Origin: Profundicola sp964553105
Lineage (GTDB): Bacteria > Bacteroidota > Bacteroidia > Flavobacteriales > Weeksellaceae
Direction of reading: 5' to 3'
DNA: 21,531 bases
NCBI GenBank assembly: GCA_964553105.1
Contig: CAZKJO010000039.1
Span: forward strand, 1-21,531
This document shows positions 8,037 to 14,107 of this stretch, in pieces (the first letter of the stretch is position 1; each line of letters starts with the position of its first letter). The notes beneath the pieces are model-generated. The model had not been told where the DNA came from, ran no database searches, and worked only from the letters and a program-made list of their open reading frames with translations. The translations under genes were made by a program, and so were the position numbers.

Positions 8037-8495
8037 ATGATGAATATGCTAAAAGAAGGCGATAAGGTGCCTAATTTCAAAGGATTAGATCAAGATGGAA
8101 ATCCAATTTCTTATGAGGATTTTAAAGGTGAAAAATTGGTGGTTTTCTTTTATCCAAAAGCGAGCACACCAGGATGTACGGCTGAGGCTTGTAATTTAAA
8201 TGATAATCTAGACGCTCTAGCAGCAAAAGGATATAAAGTAGTAGGAGCAAGTGCAGACACTGTAAGAAGACAAAAGAATTTTTCCGAGAAATATGGTTTT
8301 AAATTTCCTTTGATTTCAGATGAAGATAAGGAAATGATTGAAGCTTTTGGAGTTTGGGGACCTAAGAAATTTATGGGAAAGGAATATGAGGGGATTCACA
8401 GAACTACTTTTCTAATCGACGAAAATGGAATAATAGAAAGAGTCATTAAAAAGGTGAAGACAAAGGATCACACCAATCAAATTTTAGAGAATTAA
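8037..8495 (+). CDS. bcp: Thioredoxin-dependent thiol peroxidase (Bcp/PrxQ peroxiredoxin)
   Basis: The protein is 152 aa from 8037. ATGs at 8040 and 8046 are also in frame, and starting at 8046 gives the usual family N-terminus MLKEGDKVPNF. The peroxiredoxin active site is FYPKASTPGCTAEAC: peroxidatic Cys47 with a resolving Cys52 five residues on, the spacing typical of the Bcp/PrxQ class. The common Thr before TPGC is Ser here. It reduces hydrogen peroxide and organic hydroperoxides in the cytoplasm using thioredoxin. Later conserved parts are GASADTVRRQKNFSEKYGFKFPLISD, and RTTFLIDENG. recA begins 13 nt after the stop, so the two are probably co-transcribed, placing oxidant defence with DNA repair. 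No terminator lies between them. Confidence 0.93.
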   Translation: MMNMLKEGDKVPNFKGLDQDGNPISYEDFKGEKLVVFFYPKASTPGCTAEACNLNDNLDALAAKGYKVVGASADTVRRQKNFSEKYGFKFPLISDEDKEMIEAFGVWGPKKFMGKEYEGIHRTTFLIDENGIIERVIKKVKTKDHTNQILEN

Positions 8496-8508
8496 AAAAA
8501 ATAGTCAA

Positions 8509-9516
8509 ATGGCAGATAATACAGACGCAAAAAAGAAAGCCCTCCAACTTGTTTTAGACAAGATGGATAAAGCATACGGCAAGGGTGCCGTAATGCGCAT
8601 GGGAGATAGTGCTATAGAAGAAGATATTCCAGTTATTCCTTCGGGATCTTTAGGTTTAGACTTGGCTTTAGGAGTAGGAGGTTACCCTAGAGGTAGAATC
8701 ATTGAGATTTATGGACCAGAATCTTCTGGTAAAACAACCTTAGCTTTACATGCTATTGCCGAGGCTCAAAAACAAGGTGGTACAGCAGCATTTATTGATG
8801 CTGAGCACGCTTTTGATCGCTATTACGCACAAAACTTAGGGATTGATATTGAAAATCTAATTATTTCTCAACCAGATAATGGTGAGCAAGCTTTAGAAAT
8901 CGCCGATAACTTAATCCGTTCGGGTGCCATTGATATTCTAGTTATTGACTCGGTAGCAGCACTAACGCCAAAAGCAGAAATCGAAGGAGAAATGGGTGAT
9001 TCTAAAATGGGATTACAAGCTCGATTGATGTCCCAGGCATTACGTAAGCTTACAGCAACCGTTAACAAAACTAAATGTACCATTATATTCATTAACCAAT
9101 TACGTGAGAAAATTGGTGTTATGTTCGGTAATCCAGAAACTACAACTGGTGGTAATGCCTTAAAATTCTATTCTTCAATTCGTTTAGATATTAGAAGATC
9201 TACTCAAATTAAAGATGGTAATAACGATGCTAGTGGTAACAGAACACGTGTAAAAGTTGTTAAAAATAAAGTTGCACCTCCATTTAGATTGGCCGAATTC
9301 GACATTATGTATGGAGAAGGCGTTTCTAAAGTAGGTGAAGTTTTGGATATAGGAGTAGATATGGGAATCGTTAAAAAATCTGGTTCATGGTACTCTTACG
9401 ATGATGCTAGACTAGGCCAGGGTCGTGACTCTGTGAAAGATGTGCTGAAAGATAATCCAGAATTAATGGAAGAAATTGAAGCTAAAATTAAAGCAGAATT
9501 AGCAGAAAAAGCTTAA
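8509..9516 (+). CDS. recA: Recombinase RecA
   Basis: RecA forms ATP-dependent filaments on single-stranded DNA, catalyses strand exchange and drives recombinational repair. The chain is complete at 335 aa. Visible are Walker A GPESSGKT (69-76), the catalytic Glu99 in DAEHAFD, Walker B ILVIDSVAAL (143-152), loop L1 EIEGEMGDSKMGLQAR, loop L2 region from REKIGVMFGNPE to TTTGGNALKF (199-220) and the C-terminal domain ending in an acidic/Lys-rich tail. The tail is shorter and less acidic than that of E. coli. It lies 13 nt behind bcp and ends at a strong terminator. No LexA-type palindrome is seen upstream, in keeping with many Bacteroidetes lacking a classical SOS box. Confidence 0.98.
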   Translation: MADNTDAKKKALQLVLDKMDKAYGKGAVMRMGDSAIEEDIPVIPSGSLGLDLALGVGGYPRGRIIEIYGPESSGKTTLALHAIAEAQKQGGTAAFIDAEHAFDRYYAQNLGIDIENLIISQPDNGEQALEIADNLIRSGAIDILVIDSVAALTPKAEIEGEMGDSKMGLQARLMSQALRKLTATVNKTKCTIIFINQLREKIGVMFGNPETTTGGNALKFYSSIRLDIRRSTQIKDGNNDASGNRTRVKVVKNKVAPPFRLAEFDIMYGEGVSKVGEVLDIGVDMGIVKKSGSWYSYDDARLGQGRDSVKDVLKDNPELMEEIEAKIKAELAEKA

Positions 9517-9544
9517 GGTTAATTTTTAATTCATATTTTATCAA

Positions 9545-9578
9545 CCTTCTTGGAGTAATTCAAGAAGGCTTTTTTTTT
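9545..9578 (+). terminator. Rho-independent terminator of recA
   Basis: CCTTCTTG (9545-9552) pairs perfectly with CAAGAAGG (9561-9568) around an 8-nt loop, followed by C and nine T. It starts 28 nt after the recA stop and is the strongest terminator in the window. Confidence 0.93.
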
Positions 9579-9617
9579 ATTAAATCTAATATGCTTCAAT
9601 TGAGTAAAGTTAGAAGC

Positions 9618-9797
9618 TTAGAAATTTTTACGCTTACGTAATAATAAACCTAATATTATAATAATTATTAATTCAAAAAATAAAACTATTCCTTGGTTTA
9701 AATAGGTATCATCTAAAAAATATTTAAAAACAAGCCCACGAATAATGGTGAATATTAAAATTATTAAAAACACAAATAGAATTATTCTATAATTCAT
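9618..9797 (-). CDS. Small two-helix membrane protein (59 aa), unknown function
   Basis: On the minus strand an ATG at 9797 opens a frame of 59 codons ending in TAA at 9618-9620. The product begins MNYRIILFVFLIILIFTIIRG, forming a first hydrophobic helix (about residues 4-22). A short polar loop follows (KYFLDDTYLNQG, 25-36), then a second helix (37-53, IVLFFELIIIIILGLLL) and a basic tail RKRKNF. The basic residues after helix 2 suggest that end lies in the cytoplasm, which for a two-helix hairpin puts both termini inside. An in-frame AT-rich stretch of this length could arise by chance, but the two clean helices, polar loop and basic tail look gene-like. I do not recognise the family. No convincing promoter is seen upstream. 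Confidence 0.55.
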   Translation of the reverse strand: MNYRIILFVFLIILIFTIIRGLVFKYFLDDTYLNQGIVLFFELIIIIILGLLLRKRKNF

Positions 9798-10027
9798 AAT
9801 GATTATTTTAAATTACGCACAAGATAGAATTCAATAATGATACTAGAATAATAATAACAAATTTTAACTATTCTTTATATTAACTATAAATGGATTATTT
9901 GAATGCAAAATTTCAAATGTTTAAGATATTTCGGTTTTATAATAAAATTTGCATTTAATTTTTTACATTATTCCCATTTCCAATTTTAATCGAAAGCTTA
10001 AATTTATTATCTATATCATACAACTTT

Positions 10028-10351
10028 TTATAAAAATCTAAGAAAATTAAATAATTTGCGATTTTGTAAAAATTCTAAATCTTCATCATTTTGATAAGCT
10101 TCACGCTCAAAGGAAATATTCATATAAGCTTGGTGAGCATTTTTATATTGAATTAATCGAAATAAATACTCTATAAAATACCATATGTAAAAGGGGATTA
10201 TGAGAAGTTCCAGCTGTTGGCGTAAATGAATCCGTTCGTGGTTAATTAATCTTTGGTTTAAGCGTAAATCTTTATCCCTCAATAATATAAAAGGGAAAAT
10301 AGCCATAGCAATAAAGCTTTTTCTGAAGATTTTACGTGTTACTAAGATCAT
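10028..10351 (-). CDS. Compact HExxH-motif membrane-associated protein, putative metallopeptidase-like
   Basis: This 107-aa protein carries NHERIHLRQQ, an HExxH motif (His38, Glu39, His42) as used by zinc metalloproteases, followed by a hydrophobic aromatic helix (about 48-67, with FYIWYFIEYLF). A conserved-looking ISFEREAY segment then supplies Glu82 and Glu84, either of which could be the third ligand. Similar short proteins are common in Flavobacteriaceae and are usually left as hypothetical. The chain is much shorter than a classical peptidase, so catalysis is only suggested. A TATCTTTA box on the minus strand (10355-10362) ends just before the ATG, implying a nearly leaderless mRNA. The start codon lies inside the 55-bp segment repeated beyond the assembly gap; removing the duplicate leaves this gene intact and divergent from the DUF5522 gene. 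Confidence 0.75.
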   Translation of the reverse strand: MILVTRKIFRKSFIAMAIFPFILLRDKDLRLNQRLINHERIHLRQQLELLIIPFYIWYFIEYLFRLIQYKNAHQAYMNISFEREAYQNDEDLEFLQNRKLFNFLRFL

Positions 10352-10365
10352 ATTTAAAGATACGA
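10311..10365. repeat. 55-bp segment repeated exactly across the assembly gap (left copy)
   Basis: These 55 bases end at the first N and are identical to the 55 bases starting right after the last N (10466-10520). Contig ends sharing an exact overlap of 55 suggest a de Bruijn-graph k-mer overlap, not a biological repeat. Confidence 0.9.
10355..10362 (-). promoter_or_regulatory. Candidate -7 box of the HExxH gene
   Basis: Read on the minus strand, TATCTTTA matches TAnnTTTG except for the last base and ends 3 nt before the ATG at 10351. Transcription from it would be leaderless or nearly so. No -33 TTG is found at the usual distance in either the gapped or the collapsed sequence. Confidence 0.3.
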
Positions 10366-10465
10366 NNNNNNNNNNNNNNNNNNNNNNNNNNNNNNNNNNN
10401 NNNNNNNNNNNNNNNNNNNNNNNNNNNNNNNNNNNNNNNNNNNNNNNNNNNNNNNNNNNNNNNNN
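10366..10465. other. Assembly gap (100 N), probably artefactual
   Basis: Exactly 100 N, a standard placeholder for a gap of unknown size. Because both flanks are the same 55 bp, the true sequence is most likely continuous with one copy, making this region about 155 bp too long. Confidence 0.9.
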
Positions 10466-10520
10466 ATAAAGCTTTTTCTGAAGATTTTACGTGTTACTAA
10501 GATCATATTTAAAGATACGA
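10466..10520. repeat. 55-bp segment repeated exactly across the assembly gap (right copy)
   Basis: Identical to 10311-10365. It includes a second, truncated copy of the 5' end of the HExxH gene, which should not be annotated as a separate gene fragment. Confidence 0.9.
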
Positions 10521-10582
10521 AATAAAAATTGCACTAATTTAAATCCAAAAAGTACGCCTAAATTTTATTTCAAATTTATAAT

Positions 10583-10590
10583 TAACTTTG
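10583..10590 (+). promoter_or_regulatory. Candidate -7 box of the DUF5522 gene
   Basis: TAACTTTG matches TAnnTTTG fully and ends 5 nt before the GTG start at 10596, so transcription would begin at or next to the start codon. No TTG is seen at the -33 position. The box supports GTG 10596 over any start further upstream. Confidence 0.45.
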
Positions 10591-10595
10591 TTAAA

Positions 10596-10763
10596 GTGAA
10601 AAAACGTGTTCCAATAGAAGAGGGAGATTACTACTTAACCCCAGAAGGCTATAAAGTATTTACAGCGCAATACTTGCTAAAAAGAGGATATTGCTGCAAG
10701 AGCGGATGTCGTCATTGTCCCTATGGATATGATAAGAAAACAGACTCTTTTAAGAAAAAATAG
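10596..10763 (+). CDS. DUF5522 small cysteine-rich protein (55 aa)
   Basis: The start is taken as GTG at 10596; the frame is open further upstream, but those residues are not conserved-looking, run into the gap-flank duplicate and cross the -7 box at 10583. The protein reads as a single small domain: EEGDYYLTPEGYKVFTAQY, LLKRGYCCKSGCRHCPYGY, then a Lys-rich tail. The four cysteines (33, 34, 38, 41; CCxxxCxxC) followed by PYGY are the signature of the DUF5522 family and could hold zinc or an iron-sulphur cluster. No function is established. It is probably cytoplasmic. It diverges from the HExxH gene, with about 90 nt between starts once the assembly duplicate is removed, and is followed 117 nt later by a lipoprotein gene. 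Confidence 0.82.
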   Translation: MKKRVPIEEGDYYLTPEGYKVFTAQYLLKRGYCCKSGCRHCPYGYDKKTDSFKKK

Positions 10764-10880
10764 TTTCAATCTATAAATTTTGTTGTATGAAGTTTAGACT
10801 TAGAAATTTTTAAAGCATGTGTATTAATTTTTAACATCTAGTGGAATACTTTTTGATTATTATTATGAAAAATACTTAAT

Positions 10881-11405
10881 ATGAGAAACTTATATACAAT
10901 ATTCGGAATTTTAATGCTTTTAGCATTTACTTCCTGTAACACCGTACGTGTTTCGAGCGATTACGACAGAAATGCAGATTTTAGTCAGTATAAAACCTTC
11001 GCATTTCATCAAAAAGGTTTAGCCGATCTTAAAATGAACGATTTAGATAAAAGAAGAATCGTTGAAGCTATTGGTACGAGTTTGACATCAAAAGGAATGA
11101 CAATGGCATCAGCCGAAACTAATGCCGATTTGGTAATAAATTTAGCGGCTAAGAGCAAGACGCGCGTAAATGTAGATCCATACTACGATCCATGGTGGGG
11201 CGGTCCTTATTGGGGAGCCTCTCAAAGAGTGAGTCAGTATAAAGAGGGATCTATTATTTTAGACTTTATCGATAGAAGAAAAAATACTTTGGTTTGGCAA
11301 GGTGTTGGCGAGGGATTAAACGTTTCTGATATTGAAAATAAAGCGACCAAAATTCCTTTAGCAGTAGAGGAGATTTTAGCAAAATATCCACCCAAAAGAA
11401 AATAA
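10881..11405 (+). CDS. DUF4136 domain lipoprotein
   Basis: This 174-aa protein opens with a lipoprotein signal (MRNLYTIFGILMLLAFTSC; lipobox FTSC, Cys19). The mature part follows the DUF4136 pattern: DYDRNADFSQYKTFAF near the start, a middle with DLDKRRIVEAIGTSLTSKGM and ADLVINL, a Trp/Tyr/Pro/Gly-rich segment (YYDPWWGGPYWG), then GSIILDFIDRRKNTLVWQGVGEG and a closing helix. It should be anchored in the envelope; its role is unknown. It has its own terminator 50 nt downstream. TACTTTTTG at 10847-10855 is a weak -7-like sequence with one extra base. The family call rests on the N-terminal and WQG blocks. Confidence 0.85.
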   Translation: MRNLYTIFGILMLLAFTSCNTVRVSSDYDRNADFSQYKTFAFHQKGLADLKMNDLDKRRIVEAIGTSLTSKGMTMASAETNADLVINLAAKSKTRVNVDPYYDPWWGGPYWGASQRVSQYKEGSIILDFIDRRKNTLVWQGVGEGLNVSDIENKATKIPLAVEEILAKYPPKRK

Positions 11406-11454
11406 TCCTTTCTTTTGACTTTTGTTACTCCTGTTAAAGTGAGTAATAAAAACT

Positions 11455-11495
11455 AATAATTCTACATAAGTTTTACTTGTGTAGAATTATTTTTT
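11455..11495 (+). terminator. Rho-independent terminator of the DUF4136 gene
   Basis: A 12-bp stem, AATAATTCTACA (11455-11466) with TGTAGAATTATT (11480-11491), continues inward through a G-U pair to AAG/CTT around a 5-nt loop. A T run follows (11490-11495). Confidence 0.82.
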
Positions 11496-11521
11496 AATAT
11501 TAATTTAATCAGCAAAGTTAG

Positions 11522-11529
11522 TACCTTTA
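11522..11529 (+). promoter_or_regulatory. Weak candidate -7 box of the acidic protein gene
   Basis: TACCTTTA fits TAnnTTTG except for the last base and lies 17 nt before the ATG at 11547, after the upstream terminator. No -33 TTG is visible. Confidence 0.3.
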
Positions 11530-11546
11530 TAACTTAATTTTAGATC

Positions 11547-12013
11547 ATGGAAAATCAATTAGATCAACTTAAAAATGAGTTGGTTCGCGATATAAAAGAA
11601 TTAGCTGCAGAAATTGCTAAATCAAATTCATTTGTTGGCTTGATTTCTCAAGAAATTAAGTTCAAAACTCTACACGAGAAATTTATAAATCTTAAATTTT
11701 TAGAACGTAAGAATATAGGATTAGATGTTTTCGATCAACCTATTCTAGTTCAAGATTTCTCCGAGGATGAGGATTCTGGTGCAGATGAATTTTTCGGTGA
11801 TGAGGTTTTTGAGGATGAAAAGCCAAAAGAATACAATTTCGATAAAGAAGAGGTTGAATTTAAAGCTGAAGTAAACCATGTATCTAGTGATTTTACAGAA
11901 AATGTAACTGAATTTTCAAAGGATAGAATTGCCGAGATTGATGCCGGTGTTGAAAGCGAAGATTTTAAATCTACAACGGCTGAAGTAGAAGATGAGAGCT
12001 TTAAAGAATTTGA
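11547..12013 (+). CDS. Acidic hypothetical protein, N-terminal part, interrupted by an assembly gap
   Basis: The first 155 residues are present, then the sequence runs into 100 N. Residues 1-55 look helical and amphipathic (MENQLDQLKNELVRDIKELA, then a Phe/Leu-rich part), followed from about residue 70 by a long acidic, probably disordered region (DFSEDEDSGADEFFGDE and later Glu/Asp/Phe-rich stretches). It resembles a protein often found just before rsmI in Flavobacteriaceae, whose conserved C-terminal domain would lie in the gap; this is from memory and not verified. After the gap three endings are possible: stop at 12118-12120, at 12128-12130, or an overlap with rsmI to 12155. The gap size is unknown, so the frame cannot be decided. 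No function is assigned. Confidence 0.7.
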
Positions 12014-12113
12014 NNNNNNNNNNNNNNNNNNNNNNNNNNNNNNNNNNNNNNNNNNNNNNNNNNNNNNNNNNNNNNNNNNNNNNNNNNNNNNNNNNNNNNN
12101 NNNNNNNNNNNNN
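12014..12113. other. Assembly gap (100 N)
   Basis: Exactly 100 N of unknown true size. Unlike the first gap, the flanks share no obvious overlap. It hides the C-terminal part of the acidic protein upstream of rsmI. Confidence 0.95.
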
Positions 12114-12133
12114 AAAATAGATTTGATTAAGCT

Positions 12134-12811
12134 ATGGCAGGAAGACTTTATTTAATTCCAACGCCCATAGGAAATCTTGGTGATATAACTTATCGCTCCG
12201 TTGAGGTTTTAAAAAAGGTTGATGTGATATTAGCTGAGGACACACGGAATAGTGCTAAACTATTGCAACATTATGACATTATAACTCCTATGCACGCGCA
12301 TCATGCACACAACGAACATACGACTTCAGAAAAAATTGTAAATGAAATAGCACAAGGAAAAACCTTTGGTTTGATTACAGATGCTGGAACACCTGGAATT
12401 TCAGATCCAGGATTTTTACTACTTCGTGCATGTGTTGAAAATAAATTAGAAGTTGAAGTCTTGCCGGGAGCTACGGCTTTTGTACCTGCTTTAATTTTAT
12501 CAGCCTTACCAAATCATGAGTTTCTTTTTGTTGGCTTCTTGCCGGTTAAAAAAGGTAGGCAAACACAACTAAAAAAGTTGGCAGAGGAAGATAGAACTAT
12601 GGTTTTCTATGAATCTCCACATAAAATTGGAAAAACACTTAAGGATTTAGTTGAGTATTTTGGAGCTGATAGAAAAGCTTCTTTATCAAGAGAGTTAACT
12701 AAGAAATTTGAAGAAACTTTACGCTATAGTCTTTCAGATTTGTTGAAGATTACAAAAGAAAGAAATCTAAAAGGCGAAATGGTACTTGTTGTAGAAGGAA
12801 AACCTTCTTAG
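12134..12811 (+). CDS. rsmI: 16S rRNA (cytidine(1402)-2'-O)-methyltransferase RsmI
   Basis: RsmI methylates the 2'-OH of C1402 in the decoding centre of 16S rRNA using S-adenosylmethionine. The 225-aa chain has the tetrapyrrole-methylase fold motifs: LYLIPTPIGNLGDITYR at the N-terminus, AEDTRNSAKLL, LITDAGTPGISDPGFLL in the middle, LPGATAFVPALILSALP, and FYESPHKIGKTL. The chain is complete for the core, with the short C-terminal version seen in Bacteroidetes. Its ATG lies just after the gap, so the distance to the upstream gene is unknown but small. The stop overlaps by 4 nt the stop of the convergent VOC gene on the other strand. Confidence 0.95.
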   Translation: MAGRLYLIPTPIGNLGDITYRSVEVLKKVDVILAEDTRNSAKLLQHYDIITPMHAHHAHNEHTTSEKIVNEIAQGKTFGLITDAGTPGISDPGFLLLRACVENKLEVEVLPGATAFVPALILSALPNHEFLFVGFLPVKKGRQTQLKKLAEEDRTMVFYESPHKIGKTLKDLVEYFGADRKASLSRELTKKFEETLRYSLSDLLKITKERNLKGEMVLVVEGKPS

Positions 12812-13482
12812 TCTAAAAGAGAAATCTTTAATTCTCCATTTAGATAGCTGACAGAATAATTTTTATCTAAAATCTCCACTTCAGCCATGAAGTCAGCTAT
12901 TTCTGCTTTGTCATTGGTTGGAAACCAATCTTTTTTGTTTGGATCTATACAAATAAATAATCCGTCATCGTCACCCACGGCGAGAAACCTATCTAAACTT
13001 CCATCATACATTTTTACACTTGTTTGCTGGTGAAGCTTATCATAAATGCTTTTGATGTTAGAAGTTACAAGTCCAATTTCTGCCACATTGAAAATGTGAT
13101 TTAAACTAAAATTATCATCTATGTTTTCAGGAATGCTTTTTCGCGCGATAAACTCACAAATATTTTGATCTTGATCATAGAAATAAATCGCTTTAGCATC
13201 CCAAGCAGGAAAGTCAACGATTTGGTTTTCTCCATTTTTTAAGATTTCAACACGTTCTTTAAGCCAAGAAAATGCAGCCTTGTACATCGAAAATGGAATA
13301 CCAAAGGCAAAGTGGTAGGCTTTGAATCCAGGATGATATTCAAATTTAAGAATGCTCATTCCTGCCTGAATTTCAAAACTTTTTTCGCTCTCACGAATAA
13401 GCTCAAAACCCAACACATCTACAAAGAAATTCTTTTGCTGTGTTAAGTTTTGAGCGTATAAGGTGAGATGTTTTATAATCAT
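12808..13482 (-). CDS. VOC-superfamily (glyoxalase/dioxygenase-like) protein
   Basis: The 224-aa protein contains two vicinal-oxygen-chelate modules. The first (about residues 1-115) begins IKHLTLYAQNLTQQKNFFVDVLGFEL, has AYHFAFGIP (His57) and ends YDQDQNICEFIAR (Glu110); His5, His57 and Glu110 are candidate metal ligands. The second (about 127-205) starts LNHIFNVAEIGLVTSNIKSI and includes GLFICIDPNKKDWFPT, but lacks an equally clear ligand set. Members are glyoxalases, dioxygenases, isomerases or resistance proteins; the substrate here cannot be told. Its ATG overlaps the stop of the upstream Gmad2 lipoprotein gene by one base (TAATG), so translation is coupled. It converges with rsmI, the two stops overlapping by 4 nt with no room for a separate terminator. 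Confidence 0.8.
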   Translation of the reverse strand: MIIKHLTLYAQNLTQQKNFFVDVLGFELIRESEKSFEIQAGMSILKFEYHPGFKAYHFAFGIPFSMYKAAFSWLKERVEILKNGENQIVDFPAWDAKAIYFYDQDQNICEFIARKSIPENIDDNFSLNHIFNVAEIGLVTSNIKSIYDKLHQQTSVKMYDGSLDRFLAVGDDDGLFICIDPNKKDWFPTNDKAEIADFMAEVEILDKNYSVSYLNGELKISLLD

Positions 13483-13880
13483 TAATCTATTGTAACAGGT
13501 AACTCCATCACCATATCATTTTCTCTATTGTCAGATGGATTGTTACGGTGTAGTTTTATAATAACATCCTGTGGCTCCAAGCCAGAAATATCAATTGTTG
13601 ATGTAAAAGGTACAAATTCCTCTGTCATCCACTCTTCATCAGCCATGGCATAATGTTGAATTACCTCACCATTTTCTAAAACAACTTCAACAGGAAAATC
13701 TGCTTCAAAGAAGTAGTTTCCTCTAGCTTCTCCTTTAATAACTATTGTGCCGGTAACCTTCTCAAAAGGTTGTGGCGTATGAACCACAATAAAGTCAGAT
13801 ACGTTTTTAAGCTTGGTATCCTTAGGGGGAGTTCCACAAGCCACAAACATTAATGTCAGTGCAATAATAATATTTTTCAT
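13482..13880 (-). CDS. Gmad2 immunoglobulin-like domain lipoprotein
   Basis: The protein is 132 aa with a short lipoprotein signal (MKNIIIALTLMFVAC, Cys15). The mature part matches the Gmad2 immunoglobulin-like domain first named from spore-germination proteins: IVVHTPQPFEKVTGTIVIKG, EARGNYFFEADFPVEVVLENG, and EEWMTEEFVPFTSTIDI. Outside spore-formers this domain occurs in envelope lipoproteins of unknown role, so no germination function is implied. It is the first gene of a two-gene minus-strand unit with the VOC protein (TAATG overlap). A candidate promoter lies at 13898-13928. Confidence 0.82.
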   Translation of the reverse strand: MKNIIIALTLMFVACGTPPKDTKLKNVSDFIVVHTPQPFEKVTGTIVIKGEARGNYFFEADFPVEVVLENGEVIQHYAMADEEWMTEEFVPFTSTIDISGLEPQDVIIKLHRNNPSDNRENDMVMELPVTID

Positions 13881-13897
13881 TGATTTTGGTTTATTAA

Positions 13898-13928
13898 CGA
13901 ATTTAGTTATTTATATGTTAATAATCAA
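13898..13928 (-). promoter_or_regulatory. Candidate promoter of the Gmad2-VOC unit
   Basis: On the minus strand TTG (13926-13928) is followed after 20 nt by TAAATTCG (13898-13905), one base off TAnnTTTG. The box ends 17 nt before the ATG at 13880. The 20-nt spacing equals that of the sod promoter in this window. Confidence 0.45.
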
Positions 13929-13945
13929 TAATTTAACAAATTATT

Positions 13946-13975
13946 AAAGCGGCTTATAAGAATATAAGTGGCTTT
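13946..13975. other. Hairpin in the 14108/13880 intergenic region
   Basis: AAAGCGGCTTATA and TATAAGTGGCTTT pair at 12 of 13 positions (one mismatch, one G-U) around the loop AGAA. It lies 133 nt past the stop of the YkgJ gene and upstream of the Gmad2 gene. It may be a weak terminator for the minus-strand exonuclease-YkgJ unit, but no T run follows on either strand. Confidence 0.4.
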
Positions 13976-14107
13976 AAAATATTGAATCTGATTATTGGGT
14001 TAGAATTTGATGTCGAGACCAGCAGGATAATTGTAGTGGTTACTATAATTTTCGATGGAAAATAAATTTTTATTATGAAAGGTTCTTTAGAAAGAAATGA
14101 GGCTTAA

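Noticed and set aside
9890..9958. 22-codon plus-strand frame (MDYLNAKFQMF...) in the recA downstream region
   Set aside because: Too short, no fold or motif, and AT-rich sequence easily makes such frames.
10466..10520. Repeat pair as a biological direct repeat or attachment site
   Set aside because: Exact identity ending precisely at the N run on both sides is better explained by assembly.
10491..10595. Upstream extension of the DUF5522 frame
   Set aside because: It begins inside the duplicated gap flank and crosses a full -7 box; the added residues look non-coding.
11425..11446. Inverted repeat TTACTC/GAGTAA after the DUF4136 gene
   Set aside because: Only 6 bp with a 10-nt loop and no T run; the stronger terminator lies just downstream.
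12114..12155. Frame through the N gap that merges the acidic protein with the start of rsmI
   Set aside because: The N count is arbitrary, and other frames stop sooner after the gap.
14020..14056. Imperfect hairpin AATTGTAG/CTATAATT
   Set aside because: Short, AT-rich, one G-U pair and no T run; not distinguishable from chance.
13881..14107. Possible small genes between the Gmad2 and YkgJ genes
   Set aside because: Only frames of about 10 codons are found on the plus strand, with no supporting motif.
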